64,000 nt of DNA from Streptomyces cucumeris (GCF_024295805.1 NZ_JANCLX010000029.1:1-64000); one strand, 5' to 3'. Positions 8,626 through 18,072 are shown, counted from the stretch's first letter. The notes: generated from the sequence alone by a model not told the origin. A program made the numbers and translations.

Positions 8626-9518
8626 GGTGTTTCCCCTTTCGCAGCGGCTCGCCCCAGGCGGTAGAAGGCGGTCGCGGTGCCGGTGAGGATCGCCTCGGTC
8701 TCGTCGGGGGAGCAGTGGGTGAGGAGTTTCTCGACGGTGGCGGCCCAGCGGTTCCAGCCGCCCGCGAGGACGCAGACGGGCCAGTCCGAACCGAACATCA
8801 GCCGTTCGGGTCCGAAGGAGGAGAGCAGAACCTCCCACACCGGCCGGATGTCGGTGAGGGTCCACCGCTGGTGGTCGGCCTCGGTGACCAGCCCGGACAC
8901 CTTGCACCGGACCTGCGGATATACGGCAAGCCGCCGGATCCGCCGCTCCCACTCTCCGAGTTCTCCATGGACGAGGGGTGGCTTTCCTGCGTGGTCCAGG
9001 ACGAGCGGGAGCTCCGGGAGCCGCTCGGCCAGACTGATGGCCTGGCCGAACTGGTGATGGCGGATCAGGATGTCGTAGCCGAGGCCACGGCCGAGTGCGG
9101 CCCGTAGCCCCGATTCCACGGCGGGGCGTTGCAGCCACTCAGGGTCCGGCTCCTCCTGGACGATATGGCGCACGGCCCGCAGGTACCTCCCGCCGGGCCC
9201 GGCGCGCAGTCCGTCCAGGGTGTCACCGATCGCCGGGGAGGCCAGATCCGCCCAGCCGACGACGGCGCCGATCAGCGTGTCCCGGGCGGCCAGGGCGAGC
9301 AGTTCCCGGGTCTCTGCCACCGAGGCCACGCATTGGACGAGCACCGTGGTGTCGAGCCGCCGTCCGGCTACCCACCGGGACGCGGCCGATCGGAGGTCGT
9401 CCGGGCCGAAGCTGCGGCGGATGGGCGCGTGGCCGGGCTCATCCAGCCAGGGCTGGGGACGGTGATCGAGGTTCCACACGTGGTGGTGGGCGTCGACCAG
9501 GCGCGAGAGGTCAGCCAC
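8616..9518 (-). CDS. Amidohydrolase-family L-fuconolactonase
   Basis: It hydrolyses L-fucono-lactone to L-fuconate. The 300-residue TIM-barrel protein of the amidohydrolase superfamily (COG3618 type) has the metal motif VDAHHHVW near the N-terminus, VLDHAGKP in mid-sequence and FGSDWPVC towards the end. It overlaps the dehydratase gene by 8 bases and the mutarotase gene by 10. Dehydratase, lactonase and mutarotase in one operon make the lactonase call strong, though 2-pyrone-dicarboxylate lactonase belongs to the same family. Confidence 0.87.
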   Translation of the reverse strand: MADLSRLVDAHHHVWNLDHRPQPWLDEPGHAPIRRSFGPDDLRSAASRWVAGRRLDTTVLVQCVASVAETRELLALAARDTLIGAVVGWADLASPAIGDTLDGLRAGPGGRYLRAVRHIVQEEPDPEWLQRPAVESGLRAALGRGLGYDILIRHHQFGQAISLAERLPELPLVLDHAGKPPLVHGELGEWERRIRRLAVYPQVRCKVSGLVTEADHQRWTLTDIRPVWEVLLSSFGPERLMFGSDWPVCVLAGGWNRWAATVEKLLTHCSPDETEAILTGTATAFYRLGRAAAKGETPCS

Positions 9519-10836
9519 GGGCGGACCAGACCGGGCCGTCGGGGTAGGTGTGGTTCTTGAGGGACTCGGGTCGCATCTGTGCGCTCAGACCGGGTCGGGT
9601 CGGCGCCAGGTAGTGGCCGTCGGCGATGCGCACCGGGTCGACGAAGTGCTCGTGCAGGTGGTCGACGTACTCGATGACGCGGTCCTCGACCGTGCCGGAG
9701 ACGGCGATGTAGTCGAACATCGACAGGTGCTGCACCATTTCGCACAGGCCCACCCCACCGGCGTGCGGGCAGACCGGTGTCCCGAACTTGGCGGCGAGCA
9801 GCAGGATCGCGATGTTCTCGTTGACCCCGCCGACCCGTGCGGAGTCGATCTGCACGATGTCCACCGCACCGGCCTGGAGGAGTTGCTTGAAGACGATCCG
9901 GTTGGCGATGTGCTCGCCTGTGGCAATCTTGATAGGGGTGAGGGCGTCGCGGATGGCGGCGTGGCCGAGGATGTCGTCGGGTGAGGTGGGTTCCTCGATC
10001 CAGTACGGCCGGTAGGGGGCCAGTGTGCGCATCCAGTCGATCGCGGGGCGGATGTCCCAGCTCTGGTTGGCGTCCACGGCGATGCGGATGCCGTCGCCGA
10101 CCGACTCGCGGGCGATGCGCATGCGTCTGATGTCATCCTCCAGACAGGCGCCGACCTTCAGCTTGATCTGGGTGAAGCCATCCGCGACGGCCTCCAGGGC
10201 CAGGCGGGCCAGCTTCTCGTCGGAGTAGCCGAGCCAGCCGGGCGTGGTGGTGTATGCGGGGTAGCCGCGTTTCAGCAGCCGGGCGATCCGCTCGTCACGG
10301 CCCGATTCGGCGTGGCGCAGGATCTCCAGCGCTTCCTCCGGGGTGAGGGCATCGCTGAGCCAGCGGAAGTCGACCTGGGCGACCAGTTCCTCCGGCGCCA
10401 TCTCGCACAGGAACCGCCACACGGGCTTGCCCGCGCGTTTGGCCGCCAGGTCCCAGGCCGCGTTCACGACCGCTCCGGTGGCCATGTGGATGGCGCCTTT
10501 CTCCGGGCCCAGCCAGCGTAGTTGGGGATCGTGGACGAGTGAGCGGGAGAACGCTCCGAGGTCGTCGCAGACCTCTTCGACGGGCAGGCCCACGACATGC
10601 GGGGCGAGGGCCGCGATGGCCGCGGCCTGCACGTCATTGCCACGGCCGGTGGTGAAGGCCAGGGCGTGGCCCTCCAACCCGTCGTCGGCGTCGGTGCGCA
10701 GGACGACATAGGCGGCGGAATAGTCGGGCTCGGGGTTCATCGCGTCCGAGCCATCGAGGTGTTCGGATGTCGGGAAACGTACGTCCAGAACGTCCAGGGC
10801 GGTGATCCGGGCCGATGGAGACACAGCAGAAGACAT
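9511..10836 (-). CDS. L-fuconate dehydratase (enolase superfamily)
   Basis: It dehydrates L-fuconate to 2-keto-3-deoxy-L-fuconate. The ATG at 10836 follows AGGAG by 8 bases and is chosen over 10869; the product is 441 residues, typical of FucD. The N-terminal capping domain contains SEHLDGSDAMNPEPDYSAA, characteristic of this group. The barrel carries the KxK pair (QIKLKVG), metal ligands in VDANQSWD, WIEEPTSPDD and ATGEH, and a His in CPHAGGVGL. Recognition of the fuconate dehydratase branch is good, and it anchors the functional reading of the whole operon. Confidence 0.92.
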   Translation of the reverse strand: MSSAVSPSARITALDVLDVRFPTSEHLDGSDAMNPEPDYSAAYVVLRTDADDGLEGHALAFTTGRGNDVQAAAIAALAPHVVGLPVEEVCDDLGAFSRSLVHDPQLRWLGPEKGAIHMATGAVVNAAWDLAAKRAGKPVWRFLCEMAPEELVAQVDFRWLSDALTPEEALEILRHAESGRDERIARLLKRGYPAYTTTPGWLGYSDEKLARLALEAVADGFTQIKLKVGACLEDDIRRMRIARESVGDGIRIAVDANQSWDIRPAIDWMRTLAPYRPYWIEEPTSPDDILGHAAIRDALTPIKIATGEHIANRIVFKQLLQAGAVDIVQIDSARVGGVNENIAILLLAAKFGTPVCPHAGGVGLCEMVQHLSMFDYIAVSGTVEDRVIEYVDHLHEHFVDPVRIADGHYLAPTRPGLSAQMRPESLKNHTYPDGPVWSARG

Positions 10837-10933
10837 GACAGCAACTCCTGTGACAGCAGGCGGGAACATGGCCCCCTGCGAAGGGATGGAGACAGTGGCG
10901 AGGGATCTCCGGGCGCGACGGTGGTCGCCCGGT

Positions 10934-11977
10934 TCACTCTTGGACCTTGCCGCCCGTGACGCGTGAGATGGTCAGGGCGACCAGGATGATCAGGCCGTTG
11001 AGGGCGCCGGTCCACTGGGCGGGGACTCCCGCGAGGGTGAGTACGTTCTGGATCATGAAGAGCAGCAGGATGCCGCAGAACGCGCCGAACATGGTGCCCT
11101 TGCCGCCGCTGAGGCTGATCCCGCCGATCACGGCGGCGGCGAAGACGGTGAAGATGTAGCCGTTGCCCTGCGCGGAGGCCACTGAGGCCAGCCGTCCCGA
11201 CAACAGGAGTCCGGCGAGGGCCGCGAGCATGCTGCCGGAGACGATCACGATCCACAGCACGCGGTCGGTGCGGATGCCGGCGGCCTTCGCGGCGTCGACG
11301 TTGCCGCCGATGGCGTACAGCGAGCGCCCGAAGCCGGTCCAGCCGAGGACGACGATGGCGACGGTGAACAGCACCAGGCAGATCCAGATGGAGGCGGGTA
11401 TCCCGAACCATTCGGCGGTGCCCGGGTAGAGCATCGACTGCGGCAGTTGGAAGAAGGTCTGGCCACCGGAGATGCCGGTCAGGACACCTCGCAGGACGAT
11501 CAGCATGCCGAGGGTGACGATGAAGCCGCTGAGTCCGAAGCGGATGATCAGGAGGGCGTTGACCACTCCGATCAGGGTTCCCACGGCGAGGGTGAGGGGG
11601 ATGGCCCAGGCCCCGGGGAGGAGGCCGAGTCCGTGTCCAGCGCCGGTGGGCCCCACCAGCCAGGCGGCGACGCCGGGCGCGAGGCCCATCGTGGACTCCA
11701 GTGACAGGTCCATCTTCCTGACGATCAGGACCATGGTCTGGGCGAGGACCAGCAGGGCGATCTCGGACATGGTCTGGAGGACGTTGATGAGGTTGTCCGT
11801 CTGCAGGAACACCGGGCTCACGATCCGGCCGACGATCGCGATGACCACGATCGCGGGAATGAGCGCGAGTTCGCGCAGCCGCGCCAGCGGAATCCGGCCG
11901 CCTAACAGCGTGATCTGCCTGCCCCGCGGTTCGGCTGCTGTGGAGGCGGGCGTGTCCGCGAGGACGGTCTCAGGCAT
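10934..11977 (-). CDS. Sugar ABC transporter permease (RbsC-like)
   Basis: Membrane-spanning component of a carbohydrate-uptake ABC importer of the CUT2/ribose type. The 347-residue protein has about ten hydrophobic segments, the segment GGISLSGGKGTMFGA near the C-terminus and a short hydrophilic N-terminal tail. It overlaps the ATPase gene by 8 bases, so the two are made together. By operon it should import L-fucose or a fucoside. Confidence 0.93.
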   Translation of the reverse strand: MPETVLADTPASTAAEPRGRQITLLGGRIPLARLRELALIPAIVVIAIVGRIVSPVFLQTDNLINVLQTMSEIALLVLAQTMVLIVRKMDLSLESTMGLAPGVAAWLVGPTGAGHGLGLLPGAWAIPLTLAVGTLIGVVNALLIIRFGLSGFIVTLGMLIVLRGVLTGISGGQTFFQLPQSMLYPGTAEWFGIPASIWICLVLFTVAIVVLGWTGFGRSLYAIGGNVDAAKAAGIRTDRVLWIVIVSGSMLAALAGLLLSGRLASVASAQGNGYIFTVFAAAVIGGISLSGGKGTMFGAFCGILLLFMIQNVLTLAGVPAQWTGALNGLIILVALTISRVTGGKVQE

Positions 11978-13532
11978 TGCGGTCCACTCCTTCCATCGCG
12001 GCCACGAGGTCGTGGTCGTGCCAGCCGCGGGTGATCTCCGAGGTCACTCGGCCCTGGAACATCACCAGGACCCGGTCGCACATGCGCAGGTCGTCGAGTT
12101 CGTCGGAGGCGATGAGTACTCCGGTGCCGGTCTCCGCGGTCTCCGCCACCTTGCCGAGGAGGAACTCCTTGGAGCGAACGTCCACGCCCGCTGTCGGATT
12201 GATCAGAACGAGCAGCCGGGGATCGTCGGCCAGGGCGCGAGCCATGACGACCTTCTGCTGGTTGCCTCCGGACAGTGCGGAGACGGGGAGATCAGAGCCT
12301 GGTGTCTTGATGGCCAGGTTCTCGATCAGGCGCTCGGCGAGCCGGTCCCGGCGGCCGTGGCTCAGGTATCCGTTCCTGCCCAGTTTGCGGGGTACGGACA
12401 GTGTGGCGTTGTCCGCGATCGACATGTCGGGAACGTAGCCCTGGTGGTGCCGGTCCCGCGGGACGAACCCCGCTCCGGCGGCCAGTGCGGCGGGCACGCT
12501 GCCGGGGCGGTGGGGGTGGCCCGCGATCTCCACCGTGCCGGTGTCGGGGGTCCGCAGCCCCACGACCGTCTCCGCCACTTCGGTACGTCCGCTGCCCGCT
12601 GCTCCCGCGAGGCCGACGATCTCGCCTGCGCCGACCCGTAGGGTCACCTCGCCGTAGCCCGCGCCGCTCAGATCCCGGACGCTCAGCGCGGCCGTGGTGC
12701 TGTCGTCGACGGTGCTCATCCGTTCCTCGCGCCGGTCCGCCGCCGCCTCACCGGTCATGGCGGCGACGAGTTCGGCGCGGGGCAGCTCCGCGACGGGAGC
12801 GGTCAGGATGTGCTGTGCGTCCCGGTACACCGTCACGATGTCGCAGATCTCGTAGATCTCCTGGAGGTGATGGCTGATGAACAGGAAGGTCACGCCCTGG
12901 CGCTGCAGGTCGCGGATGCGGTCGAAGAGCCGGTTGATGGCGGCCGCGTCGAGCTGGGCGGTCGGCTCGTCGAGGATGATGAACCGGGCGCCGAAGGACA
13001 GTGCGCGGGCGATTTCCACGAATTGCCGCTGTTCCACGCTGAGATCACCGGCGGGAGTCTGCGGGTCGACGTCGACGGACCAGGCTGACAGCAGGTCCTG
13101 GGCCCGGCGGCGCATGGTGGGCCAGCGGATGAGTCCGGTGCGGCCGTGGCTGTGCCGGTTCAGGAACAGGTTCTCGGCGACGGTCAGTGTGGGGATGATC
13201 GTCGACTTCTGGTAGACGCAGGCCACGTGCCGACGCCAGGCGTCGCGGTCGGAGGGCCTCGGCGCGGGATCGCCGCCGAAGGCCACCGTTCCCTGATCCG
13301 GGGTCTGCAGGCCGGTGAGGACGGACACCAGGGTCGACTTGCCGGCGCCGTTGCGGCCGACCAGCGCGTGGGTCTCGCCGGGCTGGATGGTGATCCGGGC
13401 GCCTCTGAGGGCCACCGTCGGGCCGAATCGTTTGACGATCCCCGTCGCCTCGACGACGGGCGGATCCGTCAGGCCCGGTCCATCGTCCGCCGACGCGGGT
13501 GGGAGGTTGACTGCTCGCTCCCCGTCGCTCAT
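11970..13532 (-). CDS. Sugar ABC transporter ATPase with two nucleotide-binding domains (RbsA-like)
   Basis: A 520-residue fused ATPase. The first domain has Walker A GRNGAGKST and Walker B IILDEPTAQLD, with a divergent signature, LSVEQRQ. The second has the shortened GAAGSGRTE loop typical of RbsA, the signature LSGGNQQKV and a Walker B region reading LVLINPTAGVD, so the catalytic Glu is absent from the second site. ATG 13532 follows GGTGG; GTG 13541 is the alternative. It energises uptake with the permease downstream and the binding protein upstream. Confidence 0.92.
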   Translation of the reverse strand: MSDGERAVNLPPASADDGPGLTDPPVVEATGIVKRFGPTVALRGARITIQPGETHALVGRNGAGKSTLVSVLTGLQTPDQGTVAFGGDPAPRPSDRDAWRRHVACVYQKSTIIPTLTVAENLFLNRHSHGRTGLIRWPTMRRRAQDLLSAWSVDVDPQTPAGDLSVEQRQFVEIARALSFGARFIILDEPTAQLDAAAINRLFDRIRDLQRQGVTFLFISHHLQEIYEICDIVTVYRDAQHILTAPVAELPRAELVAAMTGEAAADRREERMSTVDDSTTAALSVRDLSGAGYGEVTLRVGAGEIVGLAGAAGSGRTEVAETVVGLRTPDTGTVEIAGHPHRPGSVPAALAAGAGFVPRDRHHQGYVPDMSIADNATLSVPRKLGRNGYLSHGRRDRLAERLIENLAIKTPGSDLPVSALSGGNQQKVVMARALADDPRLLVLINPTAGVDVRSKEFLLGKVAETAETGTGVLIASDELDDLRMCDRVLVMFQGRVTSEITRGWHDHDLVAAMEGVDRNA

Positions 13533-13577
13533 TGCAACCACCTTGCAATCGTGAGCCGTTGGATTCCGGGAAGGGCG

Positions 13578-14660
13578 TCAGTCGGGGTTGTTGCCCCACA
13601 ATGAGGTGTCGGTGCTCTTGGTGCTGGGCACGCCGCCGTAGGTGGCGCCGTCGGCGGTGACGAGCGGGGCGGGGATCTGGTCCTCCAGCAGTCCGTCGCG
13701 GACCCGGACGATCGTGCTGTGGTGGTCGGTCCTGCCGGGCTTGAATGTCTTCCCGTCGATCGCGGCCTTCAGGTAGTACAGGGCGTACTTGGCATAGAGG
13801 TCGGCCGGCTGGGAGACGGTGGCGTCGATCTTCCCGGCGGCGATGTTCTTGAGCTCCTCCGGTATGCCGTCGTTGGAGACGACGAACACGTGCTTCTTGT
13901 CCTTGGGGCCGACCGATAAGCCCTTCTGTTTGAGCACTTGGAGTGTGCCGGACAGGGCGAAGCTGGACTGCATGTAGATGCCCTTGATGTCCGGGTGGGC
14001 GGTCAGGTCGGTCTGGAGCTTCTGTGCGGCGACGGCGCCATCCCAGTTGGTGGCCTCTCCGAAGACCTTGATGTCCGGGTAGTTGTTCTCCATGCAGTCG
14101 TTGAACGCCTCGGTGCGGTCACGGCCGTTGATGGAGGAGAGGTCGCCCTGGAGCATGACGACCTTGCCCTTTCCTCCCAGCTTCGTGCCGAGGTAGTGGC
14201 ATGCCTTCTCGCCGTAGGCCCGGTTGTCCGCGCGGATCACCATGTAGACCTTGCCGTTGTCGGGGCGGGTGTCGACGGTGACCACCGGGATCTTCTTCGC
14301 TTCCAGCTGTGCCAGGGCCGGTGAGATGGCGGCGGTGTCCTGTGGAGCCATCGCGACGCCCTTGACGCCCTGGCTGATGAAGGTCTGTGTGTCGGCGGTG
14401 AGTTTGGCGACGTCGTTCTGCGAGTTGGTGGTCTTGAGCGAGAGGCCGAGCTCCTTGGCGTACTGCGGCGTGTAGTTGATGTATGAGTTCCAGAAGTCGG
14501 TGTCGGAACGCGGGTAGTCGACGCCGACCAGTGGCTTGCCACCGGATGAGTCCGCGGCGCCGGAGTCGCAGGCGCCGAGCAGCGCCAGTGCGCAGAGCGT
14601 GGAGACGGTGGGACAGAGGGCGCTTCTGAGTCTCAACGGGGCTTCCTCTCTGAGTTTCAT
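13578..14660 (-). CDS. Sugar-binding lipoprotein of the ABC importer
   Basis: The extracellular solute-binding component and first gene of the fucose operon. The 360-residue protein starts at ATG 14660 after AGGAAG. The signal sequence ends in the lipobox LLGAC, so it is a lipoprotein. The fold is that of the ribose/galactose-binding family: VDYPRSDTDFWNSYI, QGVKGVAMAPQD, PVVTVDTRPDN and VSNDGIPEELKNIAAG. Ligand specificity (L-fucose) is inferred from the catabolic genes. Confidence 0.9.
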   Translation of the reverse strand: MKLREEAPLRLRSALCPTVSTLCALALLGACDSGAADSSGGKPLVGVDYPRSDTDFWNSYINYTPQYAKELGLSLKTTNSQNDVAKLTADTQTFISQGVKGVAMAPQDTAAISPALAQLEAKKIPVVTVDTRPDNGKVYMVIRADNRAYGEKACHYLGTKLGGKGKVVMLQGDLSSINGRDRTEAFNDCMENNYPDIKVFGEATNWDGAVAAQKLQTDLTAHPDIKGIYMQSSFALSGTLQVLKQKGLSVGPKDKKHVFVVSNDGIPEELKNIAAGKIDATVSQPADLYAKYALYYLKAAIDGKTFKPGRTDHHSTIVRVRDGLLEDQIPAPLVTADGATYGGVPSTKSTDTSLWGNNPD

Positions 14661-15007
14661 CGGTCTTCCTCGCGCTGGTCCCGAAACGGGATCGTTCACC
14701 GGTGCGATAGCTGCGTATGGCTCAGGGAGAGATGGGATGTATGTATAGACGCCACAAGGGGAGACTGTCCAGTCTTCGCGTGGGGAATCCCAGTAAACAA
14801 GCGCTTTGCGCCAGAGTTGAGCGGTTGAGTGCGGTGCCCCGCGGGGGTTGATTGCTCCCATCAATGATGGGTTGGGTTTCGCTGTCTGGCCGGACTTCGC
14901 CGGTGACCCCGTCTCAGCCGGACGGGCGTGGGTGTGCCCGGGCCCGCCGCGACGAGCGGCGGAACCCAGGAGAACCACACCTCACGGACCTGGCCCGGCC
15001 GCGGGCG
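14661..15007. other. Intergenic region between the M20 operon end and the fucose operon start
   Basis: This 347-bp region holds the fucose promoter described above. It also contains an AAGCGCTT palindrome at about 14799-14806, resembling the core of LacI-type operators. No gene is credible here. Confidence 0.5.
14742..14775 (-). promoter_or_regulatory. Promoter and overlapping palindromic operator of the fucose operon
   Basis: On the minus strand TGGACA (14771-14766) and TATACA (14747-14742) form a -35/-10 pair 18 bases apart, about 80 bases before the binding-protein start. The -35 hexamer lies inside the palindrome AGACTG-GA-CAGTCT (14762-14775), a fitting repressor site for the operon's GntR protein. 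Both are sequence matches; the regulator assignment is inferred. Confidence 0.6.
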
Positions 15008-16186
15008 TCACGCGGACAGCAGCCCGGCGAAGAGGGCGGCTCGCTCGGCCAGGCTGTCGACGTCGACGTATTCGTGGCGGGCGTGGGCTCCGCCCCCTAC
15101 GGCGCCGAGCCCGTCCAGCACCGGAACACCGAGCGGAGCGACGAAGTTGCCGTCGCTCGCGCCGCCGACGTGCGCTTCCGACAGGCGGACACCGAGGGCG
15201 GTGGCGATGCGCCGGGCGCTGAGAAACAACTTCTGGGTGGCGGGGTTGTCGGCGAAGACAGGGCGGTTCCAGCCACCGGTCACGGTCAGCCGGATCCGTG
15301 GGTCGCGGGCCGAGAGGGCGCGCAGCGCACGCTCGACGCGGTCTCCTTCGGCCTCCTCGGCGACGCGTACGTCGATCTGGGCGGTGGCGTGGCCGGCGAT
15401 GACATTGGGGCGGCTGCCGCCGTTGAGCACTCCGACATTGACGGTGGTGCCTCGCCAGGGGTCGGCCAACTGGTTCGCGGCCAGGGTTGCTTCGGCGATG
15501 GCGGTGACGGCCGAGGCGCCGTGGTGGGGCTCGAGGCCGGCGTGGGCTTCGATGCCGTGGGCGGTGATGTCGAAGTCGGCGATGCCCTTGCGCGCGACCT
15601 TGAGGTCGCCGTCGCCCGCGCTGGGCTCGAGGACCAGGCAGGCCCGGCATCCGACCGCCTCCCGCTCGATGACCTCGCGGGACAGGGGGCTGCCGATCTC
15701 CTCGTCGCCGCTGAGCAGCAGCCGTACCGGGGGGCGCGGCAGGCCGAGCGCTTCCAGGGCGCGCAGGGCCCAGACACCTTGGACGAGGCCGGCCTTCATG
15801 TCGTAGACGCCCGGTCCGCTCGCCCGCCCACCGGTGACCGTGAACGGCCACTGGGCGAGTGTGCCTTCGGGCCAGACCGTGTCGTAGTGGGCGAGGACGA
15901 GCACAGGAGGGCCGGGAAGCTGACCGGGCAGATCGACGACGGCCGTATCGCCGTGGACGCCGTCGAAGTGGCCGCGGGCCAGAGTGCCACCACCGCAGCG
16001 GTCGTCGAGCCACTCCAGTACATGCGTGAGCCCCTCGTCGAGGAGGGCTTTGTTGTCGCTGGGTGTCTCCCGCTCTACGCAGGCGGCGAGGTCGTCGAGG
16101 AGCTGTCCGTGGTGGTCGGCCAGCCAGCGGTGTACGGCCACGGCCGTGCTGTCCGCGGAAGGGGTGGGTGTGTTCACCGGGGTCAC
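15008..16186 (-). CDS. M20-family zinc peptidase (glutamate carboxypeptidase/ArgE-DapE type)
   Basis: A cytoplasmic di-zinc exopeptidase or deacylase of 392 residues. It has the metal motif LAHYDTVWPEG, the catalytic acid segment LLLSGDEEIGSP and a dimerisation domain containing HGIEAHAGLEPHHGASA. A C-terminal His (GGAHARHEYVDVDS) completes the site. The sequence is closest in style to carboxypeptidase G2. GTG 16186 overlaps the upstream stop as GTGA; GTG 16177 is possible. Last gene of the MFS-SDR-reductase-M20 operon; it probably cleaves an amide or peptide substrate imported by the MFS protein. The substrate is unknown. Confidence 0.88.
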   Translation of the reverse strand: MTPVNTPTPSADSTAVAVHRWLADHHGQLLDDLAACVERETPSDNKALLDEGLTHVLEWLDDRCGGGTLARGHFDGVHGDTAVVDLPGQLPGPPVLVLAHYDTVWPEGTLAQWPFTVTGGRASGPGVYDMKAGLVQGVWALRALEALGLPRPPVRLLLSGDEEIGSPLSREVIEREAVGCRACLVLEPSAGDGDLKVARKGIADFDITAHGIEAHAGLEPHHGASAVTAIAEATLAANQLADPWRGTTVNVGVLNGGSRPNVIAGHATAQIDVRVAEEAEGDRVERALRALSARDPRIRLTVTGGWNRPVFADNPATQKLFLSARRIATALGVRLSEAHVGGASDGNFVAPLGVPVLDGLGAVGGGAHARHEYVDVDSLAERAALFAGLLSA

Positions 16187-17247
16187 CGCCGGTCCGCGGC
16201 GGCCGGAGTCCCCGCGGCCTGGCCCAGTTCGACGACGTTGGCGTCAGCGAAGGTGCGCTGTCCGGTTTCGAGTTCGGTGAGCATCTGGTCCAGTCGGCGC
16301 AGCAGGGGGACGGGGAGTCCGTGGGTCTCGGCTCGGCGGATGTGCCCCTCCAGGTCGAGATGGACCTCGGTGCGGCGGCCGCGCACCGCGATATCGCGCC
16401 ATACGCCGCTGCGGTCCTTGGGCATGGTGGTCAGCCAGGCGACGAGCCGGTCGAGGGCCGCCTGGGTGGTGGTCGGGTCGGCGCGGTCGGTGAAGGCGGC
16501 CGGATCGTAGGCGTCGAACCGTTCGAGCCGGTGGCCCTCGGCGGCCGCGATGCGGTTGACCTCGCGGGCGACGGCGGTGACGACACCGCGATGACGGTCG
16601 ATGGTGCTCGCCATGGGGGCGTCGACCAGGGCGGTGGTGGTGAGCATTTCGGCGAAGCCGTGTTTGGCCCACAGGTACCCGGTCACGTTGCCGGTCTGCC
16701 GGACGGGACCCCAGGCGCGGAGGTCGGTGACGGTCTCGGTGACCCGTTTGCTGAGGGTGCCGTCGAGCTCGCCGATGACGAACGCCGCCGAGCCCCCGTC
16801 GCGGATGACCCCGGGGCCGACGACGTCCGCGAAGAGGTTGACGAACGCCCCGACCACTCGGTGGTGGCCGATGAGCTCGGCGATGACCGGTTCGTTGTCA
16901 CCGTTCTGGCAGGAGACCACGAACCCGTCCTCGGCCAGATGCGGGGCCAGCCACGTCATGGCGGTGCGGGTGTGGTGTCCCTTGGTGGCCAGCAGAACTC
17001 GCCGGGCTGTGATGCCGGCGGCGTCGGCCTCGTCGGGCGTCAGGGCGTGGGCGACGGGGACGCTGCGGCGCTCGCCGTCGCGGCGGGTGAGGGTGATGCC
17101 GTCCCGGCGGATCGCCGCGATGTGCTCGGTGTCGGTGTCCACCAGGGTGACGGGATGTCCGGCCGCCGCCAGGTGGTGTGCGAGGGTGCCGCCGATCGCA
17201 CCGGCACCCAGGACGAGGTAGTCGCGAAGGTCGGAGGGGTGGTTCAC
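16183..17247 (-). CDS. Ketopantoate reductase-like (ApbA/PanE family) oxidoreductase
   Basis: A 354-residue NADP-dependent 2-oxoacid reductase-like enzyme. The Rossmann motif VLGAGAIGG is near the N-terminus, and the catalytic Lys is likely in YLWAKHGFAEML. A helical C-terminal domain contains RRTEVHLDLEG. Its position in a catabolic operon between an SDR and an M20 peptidase argues against a housekeeping pantothenate role. It may act on an alpha-keto or alpha-hydroxy acid intermediate. Confidence 0.85.
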   Translation of the reverse strand: MNHPSDLRDYLVLGAGAIGGTLAHHLAAAGHPVTLVDTDTEHIAAIRRDGITLTRRDGERRSVPVAHALTPDEADAAGITARRVLLATKGHHTRTAMTWLAPHLAEDGFVVSCQNGDNEPVIAELIGHHRVVGAFVNLFADVVGPGVIRDGGSAAFVIGELDGTLSKRVTETVTDLRAWGPVRQTGNVTGYLWAKHGFAEMLTTTALVDAPMASTIDRHRGVVTAVAREVNRIAAAEGHRLERFDAYDPAAFTDRADPTTTQAALDRLVAWLTTMPKDRSGVWRDIAVRGRRTEVHLDLEGHIRRAETHGLPVPLLRRLDQMLTELETGQRTFADANVVELGQAAGTPAAADRR

Positions 17248-17274
17248 GGGAGTGCCTTCCGGGGAGGGGAGGAG

Positions 17275-18072
17275 TCAGGGGGCGGGCGGGTGCTGCGTGG
17301 CGGATTCACCGGCCCAGTGCAGGGGGAGGGCGGTGGTTCCGGCCGTGGAGCCGCCGTCGACCTCCAGGACCGCTCCGGTCACCCAGGCCGCCTCGTCGGA
17401 GAGCAGGAAGCGCACTGCCCCGAGCAGATCGTGAGGCAGTCCGGTGCGGCCCAGGGGATTGGCGGAGACGGCCACGGCGTACTGGGCGGTGACGGGGTTG
17501 GCGGCGCTGTCGACGGTGACGAAGCCGGGGGAGACGGCGTTGACACGGATGCCGTGGGTGCCGAGTTCGACGGCGCATGCCTTGGTGGCCATCGTGAGGG
17601 CCGCCTTGGAGCTGCAGTAGTGCGCGGCGCCGGGGCGGGCGCGCAGGGCGGCGCCGGAGGTGATGTTGACGACGGCGGGGGTGCGGCCGTGGGCGACGGC
17701 GTGGTGCGCCAGGGCCACGGTGGTCAGCAGGGGAGCGCGGACGTTGACCGCCATGACGTGGTCCCAGGCTGCCGCAGTCATGTCCAGCAGGGGCCGGGCG
17801 GGGTAGATCCCGGCGGCGTTGACCAGGGCGTCCACCGGGTGTTCGTCCCATGCGTCGGCCACGAGTTCTTCCAGGAAGTCCATGTCGTTCAGATCGCCGA
17901 CGCGAATGTGCGGTGCGGTGCCGGTGCGGCGTAGTACTTCCTCCCGTAGCTGTTCGAGACCGTCGGCCCGGATGTCGGTGGCCGTGAGGCGACGGCCGCG
18001 GGTGGCGAGGTCGATGGCGATCGCGGCTCCGATACCGGAGGCCGCTCCGGTGACCAGGGCGTGGCCGTTCAT
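17275..18072 (-). CDS. Short-chain dehydrogenase/reductase
   Basis: A classical SDR of 265 residues with TGAASGIG, NAAGIYP, the catalytic Ser in NITSGAALRAR and HYCSSK as the Tyr/Lys motif. The C-terminus ends in VLEVDGGST. It overlaps the MFS gene by 4 bases and precedes the reductase gene by 27. The pathway is unknown; it probably oxidises a hydroxy group on the compound imported by the MFS partner. Confidence 0.88.
   Translation of the reverse strand: MNGHALVTGAASGIGAAIAIDLATRGRRLTATDIRADGLEQLREEVLRRTGTAPHIRVGDLNDMDFLEELVADAWDEHPVDALVNAAGIYPARPLLDMTAAAWDHVMAVNVRAPLLTTVALAHHAVAHGRTPAVVNITSGAALRARPGAAHYCSSKAALTMATKACAVELGTHGIRVNAVSPGFVTVDSAANPVTAQYAVAVSANPLGRTGLPHDLLGAVRFLLSDEAAWVTGAVLEVDGGSTAGTTALPLHWAGESATQHPPAP

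Noticed and set aside
16063..17934. 623-codon plus-strand frame opposite the reductase and SDR genes
   Set aside because: Gly/Asp/Val-rich shadow with no recognisable motif.
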